The translations under genes were made by a program, and so were the position numbers. 46,495 nucleotides of DNA from positions 1-46,495 of the forward strand of contig JAGAZB010000037.1 in NCBI GenBank assembly GCA_017940255.1. Reading direction: 5' to 3'. Under the pieces are notes generated by a model. That model saw only the letters and a list, made by a program, of their open reading frames with translations. It did not search any database and was not told where the DNA came from. This stretch comes from Treponema sp. Its GTDB lineage: Bacteria > Spirochaetota > Spirochaetia > Treponematales > Treponemataceae. Shown here piece after piece: positions 7,382 to 13,878 of this stretch; positions within the stretch are counted from its first letter, which is position 1; every line of letters begins with the position of its first letter.

Positions 7382-8020
7382 TCACTCCCCCATCCGCACA
7401 ATCTTATCCGCCACAGCCTCGGCCTCGGCGACATCGTGAGTAACCATTATGGCGGTGAAGCCCATAGTCTTCTGCCAGTCGCGGATTTGGCGGGCAAGGC
7501 GCTGGCGCAGGTCGGCATCCAGGGCAGAAAGCGGCTCGTCCAGCAAGACAAGCTTTGGCTGAGTTATCAGGGTGCGGGCAAGGGCAACCCGCTGGCGCTC
7601 GCCGCCGCTTAAAGTCTGCGGCATTCGGCGGTCAAAGCCCCCCAGGCCGAACTCCGGAAGATAGGCAGAAGCGCGCAAAAGGGCTTCTTTTTTCTTCATC
7701 CCCTGAGAAATAAGGCCGTAAGCCACATTGTTTACTACATTCATGTGATTAAAAAGAGCGCCACTTTGAAAAACCATGCCCACTCCGCGCAGACGGGGCG
7801 CAAGTTTTTCTATCCGCTGGCCGTCCAGCTCAATTTCAAGCCGCACTTCATAGTCGGGGTCGTTTTTTTCAAGCCCGCTGATTATATTCAAAACGGTAGA
7901 TTTTCCACAGCCACTGGAACCAAGCAGACAGGTCATTGTCCCCTTTTCGCATTCAAGAGAAAAATCTACAGTAACAGTTTCCCAGGTTTTATGGATATTT
8001 TTTACGCTAAAGTAACTCAT
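7382..8020 (-). CDS. thiQ: Thiamine ABC transporter ATPase
   Basis: The ATPase that powers thiamine/TPP import, on the inner face of the membrane with ThiP. The 212 residues include Walker A GSSGCGKST, Q-loop VFQSGALF, signature LSGGERQRVALART, Walker B LVLLDEPLSALD and the switch histidine VTHD. The short length without an extra C-terminal regulatory domain fits ThiQ. Start ATG 8020 follows AGGA seven bases upstream and overlaps the thiP stop by 14 nt, so the two are translationally coupled. Assignment to thiamine rests on thiB, thiP and the upstream TPP riboswitch. Confidence 0.9.
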   Translation of the reverse strand: MSYFSVKNIHKTWETVTVDFSLECEKGTMTCLLGSSGCGKSTVLNIISGLEKNDPDYEVRLEIELDGQRIEKLAPRLRGVGMVFQSGALFNHMNVVNNVAYGLISQGMKKKEALLRASAYLPEFGLGGFDRRMPQTLSGGERQRVALARTLITQPKLVLLDEPLSALDADLRQRLARQIRDWQKTMGFTAIMVTHDVAEAEAVADKIVRMGE

Positions 8021-9404
8021 TTTTTTTTCCTGCAAGAAAAATTATCATGCTGATGGCGGCAACAATTCCGCCGCAGGCACAGGCCTGTCCAAAGCGATAG
8101 GCACCCGCAAGCTTGTAAGTATAAAGTGCCAGAGTATCAAAATTGCGGATTGAAAGCACAAGGGGCATTGTAGCATCGCCAAGGCTGATAGCAAAGCAAT
8201 ATGCAAAGGCTGATATTAAAACCGGCAGACAGGCAGGAAGATAGATTCTTAACACGCCGTCAAACCAGCCCCGCGACAAAAGACGGGCCGCAGCATCCGT
8301 CTCATAAGTTATTCTATTAATTCCGTTTTGAATCTGACGATATGCAATAGGCCAGTAAAGAGCAGTTTGCAGGGCAACAAGAAGTGCCGGCGTTCCCTGG
8401 TGAAAAAGCATTGTGGCTCCCCAGGAAATTACAACAGAAGAGATTGCCATTGGAAGAAGCGGCAGGGTCTGAAGAATTACACTGCCCTGTTTGCGACCAA
8501 GTTTTACTGCCACTGAATATGCAAAACCAAGCAGAGTACAAAGAAAGCCTGTTGCAAGACCTGTTTCAAGTGAATGCAAAACAGCCTTCCAGAAAGAAGA
8601 GGAGTTAAAAAGTTTCCCAAGTTCCCCTGCCCCGCTCACAAAGACAGAGAAGAGTGGGCAAATCAGAAAGATAAGAATCAGAAAAAGCAGAGGGAAGAAA
8701 ATCCCGCTTGAAGCTCCTAAGCCCCGACGTTCGCCAGCAACATAGTCTACCCCACTGGAAGCTGTCTGGCTGCGACGTGCTACGAAGCCATAAAGAAAGA
8801 CAAGGCCAAAGGCTGTTAGAGTTTCCAGAGCCGCAAGCTTTGCGCCCGCAGCCACATCCAGGGTTGTTCTGATTGAATGATAGATTTCCACTTCCAGAGT
8901 AGATTTGCCAACCGGAGAAAAAAGCAGGACAATCATAAAACTGAAGTAACAGAAAAGAAAAACCGGAATGCAGGCTGCACCAATTGCCCCGGAAAGCTGG
9001 CGCAGGGTTACAGTTCGCAAAATCCGGGCTTCTCCCGCCCCCAGAAGTCTTGCGGCGTTTTCCTGTTCACGAGGCAAACGCTCCCAGGCATCACTAACTA
9101 TTCCTGTTACAAAGGGCACATTGTAAAAGCCCTGAGCAATCACAATTCCGGCTGTAGTATATAGAAAAGAAAAGCTTGTTCCCAAAAGACGATTTACACT
9201 GCCGTTAATTCCCCAGAAGCTTACATATCCAAGAGCAACAATAAGGGAAGGAACGCAAAGAGAAACGGCAGACATAGAAAGCAGGAGGCTGCGACCGAAG
9301 AAACGGCGGCGGGCAGTAAAATATGCCATAGGTACCCCCACCGCAGCCGCAATCAGAGTTGAGAAAAGCGCAATTTCAAGGGTGTAAAAATAGATCTTTA
9401 ACAT
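8007..9404 (-). CDS. thiP: Thiamine ABC transporter permease, N-terminally shortened
   Basis: Double permease of the FbpB/ThiP type with two repeats of the core membrane domain; each half carries the EAA-like loop (AARLLGAGEARILRTVTL in the first, AARLLSRGWFDGVLRIYL in the second). The start at 9404 gives 465 residues, while enterobacterial ThiP has about 536. The protein begins at the equivalent of the second membrane helix (MLKIYFYTLEIALFSTL); the usual first helix and periplasmic loop are missing. Upstream sequence is a dispersed repeat, and the GGAGGT Shine-Dalgarno lies inside it. An in-frame ATG at 9470 would add 22 repeat-encoded residues without a membrane helix. Possibly functional, possibly damaged. 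Confidence 0.85.
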   Translation of the reverse strand: MLKIYFYTLEIALFSTLIAAAVGVPMAYFTARRRFFGRSLLLSMSAVSLCVPSLIVALGYVSFWGINGSVNRLLGTSFSFLYTTAGIVIAQGFYNVPFVTGIVSDAWERLPREQENAARLLGAGEARILRTVTLRQLSGAIGAACIPVFLFCYFSFMIVLLFSPVGKSTLEVEIYHSIRTTLDVAAGAKLAALETLTAFGLVFLYGFVARRSQTASSGVDYVAGERRGLGASSGIFFPLLFLILIFLICPLFSVFVSGAGELGKLFNSSSFWKAVLHSLETGLATGFLCTLLGFAYSVAVKLGRKQGSVILQTLPLLPMAISSVVISWGATMLFHQGTPALLVALQTALYWPIAYRQIQNGINRITYETDAAARLLSRGWFDGVLRIYLPACLPVLISAFAYCFAISLGDATMPLVLSIRNFDTLALYTYKLAGAYRFGQACACGGIVAAISMIIFLAGKKNELL

Positions 9405-9521
9405 GAACGTACGCCACCTCCGGTGGTTGTGTAACACGAAGTGTCGTATCGAACCCACCGAAGAACTCATATAGTGGTTTCGATACGGCCTTCGGCCTAC
9501 TCAACCACCGGGAATGACAGT
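9405..9521. repeat. Dispersed repeat at the thiB-thiP junction
   Basis: The whole thiB-thiP gap. It contains CCACCTCCGGTGG, GAAGTGTCGTATCGAACCCACCGAAG, a GGCCTTCGGCC palindrome and ACTCAACCACCGGGAATGACAG. The last piece matches the GGAATGACAG tail of the repeats at 2243-2266 and 10690-10720, and the CAACCACC core matches 3421-3455. It supplies the thiP ribosome-binding site. Confidence 0.65.
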
Positions 9522-10490
9522 TTATTTCAAAATTTTCGGCATCTCGATTGTATCGTAACAAGATGGGAGTTTTACATCTTTGTTTGAAGGATACATCCAC
9601 TGAGTTGTTGGAATTACATTCTGAGCTTCTTCACTGATAAGGAATTCAATGAATTTCTTTGCGCCATCAGGATTTTTTGCACCCTTTACAAGACCAGCAC
9701 CTTCAACCTGCATAACGTGTCCATCAGTAAATGTAAGACCCTTAAACTGGTCTCCTTCACCATATTCGATGTGATAAGCAGGACTTGTTGTATAGCTGAT
9801 TACAAGTGGCGCTTCGCCATCAGTAAACATACCATAACCAACGCTCCAGCCTGGTGCCATAGTCAAAATTGATGGTTCAAGACGCTTCATATAATCTGTA
9901 GCCTTATTGCCATAAACTTTATTTACCCAGGTTTCAAAACCAAGGCCTGGTGTACTTGTGCGTGGGTCCATCAAAATCAGCTTTTTCTTGTAAATATCTT
10001 TTGTAAGATCTTCAAGTGATTTTGGAGCTTCTAGGCCAGAAAGAGAATTCCAGATGATTGCAAAAGGACTGTAATCATAAGGAGTCATAAGCCAGTTGCC
10101 GCCAAGAGCATCTTCCAGGCCTTCAGCCAAAACAGAAGCGTTTGATGGCTGGAACTTTTCAAAAACACCAGATTTAGCAGCCTTTTCTGTAAGGTTGTTG
10201 TCTAATCCAAGCAGAACATCTGCATAAGGGTCCTTCTTTTCCAGAAGAGCCTTAGACAAAATCTGAACACCATCACCACAGTCAATGAAGCTTACCTTAA
10301 TGCCAGTCTTTTCTTCAAAGCGTTTTGCAATTTCAGGACCGCTTCCCCATTCACCGCAGAAAGAATCGTAAGTGTAAACGATTACTTCATTAAGACGAAC
10401 TGCATCAGCTTTTTTTGATTTTTTGCTTCCCGCAAAGAGAGAGCAAACCATGATAAGTGAAAAAACAATGAGAGTATGAACTTTTTTCAT
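9522..10490 (-). CDS. thiB: Thiamine ABC transporter substrate-binding protein
   Basis: Periplasmic thiamine/TPP-binding protein of the iron(III)/thiamine binding superfamily, 322 residues. N-terminal signal MKKVHTLIVFSLIMVCSLFAG. Family features: VYTYDSFCGEWGSGPEIAKRFEEKTG, ADVLLGLDNN, TPYDYSPFAIIWN, LMDPRTSTPG and VISYTTSPAYH, the last two in positions that line the thiamine site in Escherichia coli TbpA. First gene of thiBPQ. A strong GGAGGAAGG ribosome-binding site is the 3' end of the TPP riboswitch, so translation initiation is directly exposed to ligand control. Confidence 0.93.
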   Translation of the reverse strand: MKKVHTLIVFSLIMVCSLFAGSKKSKKADAVRLNEVIVYTYDSFCGEWGSGPEIAKRFEEKTGIKVSFIDCGDGVQILSKALLEKKDPYADVLLGLDNNLTEKAAKSGVFEKFQPSNASVLAEGLEDALGGNWLMTPYDYSPFAIIWNSLSGLEAPKSLEDLTKDIYKKKLILMDPRTSTPGLGFETWVNKVYGNKATDYMKRLEPSILTMAPGWSVGYGMFTDGEAPLVISYTTSPAYHIEYGEGDQFKGLTFTDGHVMQVEGAGLVKGAKNPDGAKKFIEFLISEEAQNVIPTTQWMYPSNKDVKLPSCYDTIEMPKILK

Positions 10491-10646
10491 ACCTTCCTCC
10501 GCCGGAATTAACCGGATCAGGTTCTAAGGGTATAATCTCAGGCAGCTGTAACGACGTTACAACTGTGAGTTTTTCGCAGAAAAACTCACGATTAGGAAAA
10601 AGGATTGTGCCTGCACAAGCATTTTTCCTAATCACCACCCCTGGTA
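10491..10646 (-). promoter_or_regulatory. TPP riboswitch (THI element) with expanded P3 region
   Basis: Read on the minus strand: CAGGGGTG (near 10643), CTGAGA (10541-10536), ACCCTTAGAACCTGATCCGG and TTAATTCCGGCGGAGGAAGG next to the thiB ATG, matching the conserved TPP aptamer. Between GGGGTGGT and CTGAGA, where P3 normally stands, are three contiguous hairpins: 10633-10590 (12 bp outer arms), 10589-10565 (10 bp) and 10564-10544 (9 bp). The aptamer 3' strand contains the Shine-Dalgarno, so ligand binding should block translation. Shadow reading frames across it are not genes. Confidence 0.93.
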
Positions 10647-10659
10647 AAACAATGTGTCA

Positions 10660-10800
10660 TTATCGGGCTTAAGCCGATAATTGATATTGTATAGATTCCC
10701 GTGTCAAGCACGGGAATGACAGTGCACCAATGGAATTACAGTGTTGCACGGGAATTACAGTGCAACCCGTGTTGTCAGTGTCGCACTGAGTGACAGAACA
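10660..10800. repeat. Fold-back and short direct repeats between thi element and thrH
   Basis: A near-palindrome ATTATCGGGCTTAAGC... (about 10661-10683), then CCCGTG-TCAAG-CACGGG (10699-10715), then three copies of GGAATKACAGTG at about 10713-10764, closed by CCCGTG. Same family as 2243-2266. On the minus strand CTTGACACGG carries a TTGACA that could serve as a -35 for the thi transcript, but no good -10 is seen at the right distance. Confidence 0.6.
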
Positions 10801-11400
10801 TTACAGATTATTCTTAATTGCGTCAAGCAGTTCTGAATATTCTGTGAATGCAGGATACTGTGGATAATCCTGAATGATTTTTTCTGTTGAACGGAAGAGG
10901 AAACCTGCCTTAGAAGCTTTAATCATTCCAAGATCATTAAAACTATCTCCCGAAGCGATTGTTTCAAATCCGATTGACTGAAGGGCTTTTACGGTAGTGA
11001 GTTTGCTGTTTTCGCAGCGCATTTTATAACCGATAATTTCACCCTTATCTGAAACCTGAAGAGTATTACAGAAAATTGTAGGCTGACCAAGTTTTTCCAT
11101 GAGAGGTGCAGCAAACTGTTCAAAAGTATCACTCAGAATAATTGTCTGGCAGCAGCCGCGAAGCTCATCCAGGAATTTTTTAGCTCCGGGAAGAGGATCA
11201 ATTGTCTTGATTGTGTCCTGAATTTCTTTAAGACCAAGTCCATGTTCACGCAGAATCTCAATTCTGTATTTCATCAGTTTATCATAATCAGGTTCATCAC
11301 GAGTTGTACGACGAAGTTCTGGAATATTCACAGCATCAGCAAAAGCAATCCAAATTTCTGGAACAAGAACACCTTCCAAATCAAGACAAGTTATAGTCAT
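10801..11400 (-). CDS. thrH: Phosphoserine phosphatase / homoserine phosphotransferase
   Basis: HAD-superfamily enzyme very like Pseudomonas ThrH, which dephosphorylates phosphoserine and can move the phosphate to homoserine. HAD motif I is DLEGV (Asp7, Glu9), followed by the diagnostic LVPEIWIAFA; motif II IILSDTFEQF, motif IV ASGDSFNDLGM. Length 199 matches the family (about 205). It links serine and threonine synthesis. Divergent from the YibQ-like gene. Its Shine-Dalgarno and start (AGGTGTAAAATG) form one arm of an 11 bp inverted repeat. Confidence 0.93.
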   Translation of the reverse strand: MTITCLDLEGVLVPEIWIAFADAVNIPELRRTTRDEPDYDKLMKYRIEILREHGLGLKEIQDTIKTIDPLPGAKKFLDELRGCCQTIILSDTFEQFAAPLMEKLGQPTIFCNTLQVSDKGEIIGYKMRCENSKLTTVKALQSIGFETIASGDSFNDLGMIKASKAGFLFRSTEKIIQDYPQYPAFTEYSELLDAIKNNL

Positions 11401-11453
11401 TTTACACCTTCCCTATTAAAGAATGCTGAATTTATTAAGTATAGGTGTAAAAT
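11399..11453. promoter_or_regulatory. 11 bp inverted repeat over the thrH ribosome-binding site
   Basis: ATTTTACACCT (11399-11409) and AGGTGTAAAAT (11443-11453), perfect over 11 bp and 33 nt apart. On the minus strand the thrH-proximal copy is the Shine-Dalgarno plus the first bases of the start codon. It could be an mRNA hairpin hiding the ribosome site, or an operator in the divergent thrH/yibQ control region. A possible thrH promoter (TTGATA-N17-TATTTT, minus strand) places the distal arm near the -10. Confidence 0.5.
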
Positions 11454-11463
11454 AGCGTATTTA

Positions 11464-11492
11464 TTGAAATATATCAAGGAAAAGGATAAAAT
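11464..11492 (+). promoter_or_regulatory. Promoter of the YibQ-like gene
   Basis: TTGAAA (11464-11469), 17 bp spacer, TAAAAT (11487-11492). The ATG is at 11507, so the mRNA would have only about 8 untranslated bases and no Shine-Dalgarno. Confidence 0.5.
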
Positions 11493-11506
11493 ATCAAATT
11501 ATAACA

Positions 11507-12736
11507 ATGTCACAGACTCAAAAAAAGAAGCAGGCTCCTAAAAAAAAGGCTAGAAAATCAAAAATCAAGAAAGCAAAGGTTTATATTCCAGCTTATAAAA
11601 TAATAATTTCATGTGCTGTAATCATCACAATTTGTATGGGACTCCTGCTTTTTACAACAATAAAAGTACCTTCCTCAGAAAATTCTGTTTCTTTAAGTGA
11701 AGAATTTACAGAAAAGACAGAAGACAAAAAGGCTGATGAAAAACCAGCATCTTCCGCAAAAACGCAGGCCGAAAAAAAGCCAGCCGCAAAAAAAACAAAC
11801 ACAGAAAAACAAGCGCCTCAGGAGAAAAAAAAGCCGGCGCCGGCAAAAAGTCCGGCAAAAGATCCAGATCCAACTCCGGCTCCTGCCAAGAATCCGGCAC
11901 CCGCAAAAGCTCCGGCGCCTTCGAAAACTCCCGCACCAGCGCCGGAAAAGACTCCAGCTAAAAGCCAGGAGCCAGCTCCTCTTCCAGCGCCCACCCCTGT
12001 GCAGACGCCAGCTCGGGAGCCAGAAAAAGCCCTTTCAAAGTTCAACTTTCCGCCCGCAAAAAACGGAGCCACAATCGTAATTGTCATAGACGATGCGGGC
12101 CGCAGTGCCGAAAACACAAAGAAATACACCGACCTGCCCTTCCCAATCACCATTGCAGTTTTGCCAAAGCTGCCGCAGACAAAGCAGTGCGCCCAGACAG
12201 TAAGAAAGGCCGGCAAGGAACTGATTTTACACCAGCCAATGCAGGCCATGAACCTTAATCTGAACCCTGGAGAAGGCGCCATCAAAGAAGAAATGACCCG
12301 CGCCGAAATTACAGCGACAATCCGCGAAAATATTGCCGAATTGGGCCCCGGCGTAAAAGGTATGAACAACCACGAAGGTTCGCTCATCACCGCAAACGAA
12401 GTTAAAATCGGCATTGTACTTGATACCTGCATGGACCTGGGCATTTACTTTTTAGATTCTCGAACCACCGCAGAAACAAAGGCTCCTCAAGCCGCCCTTG
12501 AACGGGACTTTGAAATTTTTGAAAAAGCCGGTCCCTATATTGATAATGATATAGATTATGATAAAATGCTTGTAAGACTACGCGAAACGCTGGACTATGC
12601 AAACAAGCACGGAAAAGCAATTGTAATTGGTCATGTAGATAAGAGTGTAAAAATTTTGCCAAAGCTGCTTTCGGACGCATATCCCGAAATGAAGGCCGCC
12701 GGCTACAAATTTGCCACCCCAAGCATGTTAAGATAG
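11507..12736 (+). CDS. Divergent polysaccharide deacetylase (YibQ-like), membrane anchored
   Basis: 409 residues. A basic cytoplasmic start (about 1-27), one membrane helix (about 28-50), a long low-complexity Ala/Pro/Lys linker (about 65-178), then a divergent polysaccharide deacetylase domain (about 187-409). Domain features: VIVIDDAGRSAENTKKYTD, PITIAVLPKLPQ, ELILHQPM, GMNNHEGSL, YFLDSRTT and GKAIVIGHVDKS. The enzyme should sit in the periplasm, with the linker reaching through the peptidoglycan zone. The substrate is unknown for this family. 24 nt before tsaD, probably co-transcribed. Confidence 0.82.
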   Translation: MSQTQKKKQAPKKKARKSKIKKAKVYIPAYKIIISCAVIITICMGLLLFTTIKVPSSENSVSLSEEFTEKTEDKKADEKPASSAKTQAEKKPAAKKTNTEKQAPQEKKKPAPAKSPAKDPDPTPAPAKNPAPAKAPAPSKTPAPAPEKTPAKSQEPAPLPAPTPVQTPAREPEKALSKFNFPPAKNGATIVIVIDDAGRSAENTKKYTDLPFPITIAVLPKLPQTKQCAQTVRKAGKELILHQPMQAMNLNLNPGEGAIKEEMTRAEITATIRENIAELGPGVKGMNNHEGSLITANEVKIGIVLDTCMDLGIYFLDSRTTAETKAPQAALERDFEIFEKAGPYIDNDIDYDKMLVRLRETLDYANKHGKAIVIGHVDKSVKILPKLLSDAYPEMKAAGYKFATPSMLR

Positions 12737-12760
12737 AAAAGATTATAGAAGGATTAATAT

Positions 12761-13798
12761 ATGAAGGTTTTAGGAATAGAAAGCAGCTGCGACGAAACAG
12801 CCTGCGCAATTGTAGAAGACGGAAAAACTATTTTAAGCAATGTAGTTGCAACTCAGATTCCTTTTCATAAGATTTACAAGGGAGTTGTGCCAGAAATTGC
12901 CAGCCGCAAGCATGCAGAATGGATTCTGCCAGTTGTTCGTCAGGCCCTAAAAGAAGCTAATATGACTCTTGACCAGGTAGACGCCATTGCCGCAACAAAC
13001 CGCCCAGGGCTTATGGGCTCTTTGCTTGTAGGCTTTACCTTTGGAAAAACTCTGGCCTGGGCTACAGGAAAGCCTTTTATTGCAGTAAACCACATGCTGG
13101 GACACCTTTATGCAGCCCAGCTTCAGACTCAGGTAGAGTATCCTTTTTTGGGACTGCTTGTAAGCGGCGGTCATTCTATTATCTGTAAAGTAAACGGCTT
13201 TGATGATTTGGAAGTTTTAGGTACTACAGTTGATGATTCTGTAGGAGAAGCCTTTGATAAGGTGGCTAAATTCTACGGACTTGGTTACCCGGGAGGAGTG
13301 ATTATCGACAACCTTGCAAAAAAAGGAGACCCAAAAGCAGCCCGCTTCCCGGTTCCAAAGCTTGATGAAAAAGAACACCGCTATGACGTTTCATTCAGCG
13401 GCTTAAAAACAGCAGTAATTCATCAGTGTGATCTTTTCTGGCAGTCAGGCTACGAACACAGCACAGAAAATATGTGCGCTGCCTTCCAGGAAACAGCAAT
13501 AAAAACGCTTGTGGGCAAGTTACTTCGCGCAGTAGACGATACAGGGCTAAAAACTGTTGTATGCGGAGGCGGAGTTGCCGCAAATTCACGTCTTAGAGCT
13601 ATGCTTTCTGAACGCACTGACATAAACTGCATTTTCCCACCGCTAAAACTTTGCGGCGATAATGGAGCTATGATAGCCGGAGTTGCCTACCACTTCTTGC
13701 AGCGCGGCGACCGCAGTGACCTTCACACCGTAACCTGTGCCCGCATTCCTCAGTTTAAGAGAGGTTTGGAACAAGTACGCCACAATAATAACAAATAA
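12761..13798 (+). CDS. tsaD: tRNA N6-adenosine threonylcarbamoyltransferase
   Basis: Transfers the threonylcarbamoyl group to A37 of ANN-decoding tRNAs, working with TsaB and TsaE. 345 residues, normal length. The N-terminus has MKVLGIESSCDETACAIV; iron ligands His111 and His115 lie in NHMLGH; LLVSGGHS, GEAFDKVAK, FSGLKTAV and CGGGVAAN are ASKHA-fold motifs. AGAAGGA precedes the ATG. Other members of the t6A pathway are not in the window. Confidence 0.97.
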   Translation: MKVLGIESSCDETACAIVEDGKTILSNVVATQIPFHKIYKGVVPEIASRKHAEWILPVVRQALKEANMTLDQVDAIAATNRPGLMGSLLVGFTFGKTLAWATGKPFIAVNHMLGHLYAAQLQTQVEYPFLGLLVSGGHSIICKVNGFDDLEVLGTTVDDSVGEAFDKVAKFYGLGYPGGVIIDNLAKKGDPKAARFPVPKLDEKEHRYDVSFSGLKTAVIHQCDLFWQSGYEHSTENMCAAFQETAIKTLVGKLLRAVDDTGLKTVVCGGGVAANSRLRAMLSERTDINCIFPPLKLCGDNGAMIAGVAYHFLQRGDRSDLHTVTCARIPQFKRGLEQVRHNNNK

Positions 13799-13820
13799 CA
13801 ATAATTTCTTTGTTATATAT

Positions 13821-13849
13821 TTGAAGATAAATTTCCCTCATGTTATAAT
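13821..13849 (+). promoter_or_regulatory. Promoter of the sensor GGDEF gene
   Basis: TTGAAG (13821-13826), 17 bp, TATAAT (13844-13849). Transcription would start near 13856, after the ATG at 13852, which supports the ATG at 13879 as the real start. Confidence 0.6.
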
Positions 13850-13878
13850 TAATGGATTTTTCTTCTGGGAATTTATCT

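Noticed and set aside
9405..9470. Longer thiP starting at the ATG at 9470
   Set aside because: The added 22 residues are encoded by the dispersed repeat, have no membrane character, and GGAGGT lies just before the ATG at 9404.
10405..10638. Small protein on the minus strand over the thi leader
   Set aside because: It coincides with the TPP riboswitch and its hairpins and reads into thiB in another frame.
10690..10720. Promoter for thiBPQ inside the repeat (TTGACA on the minus strand)
   Set aside because: A TTGACA is present, but no acceptable -10 box occurs 16-18 bp downstream, so it was not listed as a promoter.
11818..12444. 208-codon frame antisense to the YibQ-like gene
   Set aside because: Its Ala/Gly/Phe-rich composition is the reverse image of the Pro/Ala/Lys linker; no ribosome site or family match.
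13852..13878. Start of the sensor GGDEF protein at the ATG at 13852
   Set aside because: This ATG lies two bases after the TATAAT box, before the likely transcription start, and would put nine residues ahead of a clear signal peptide.
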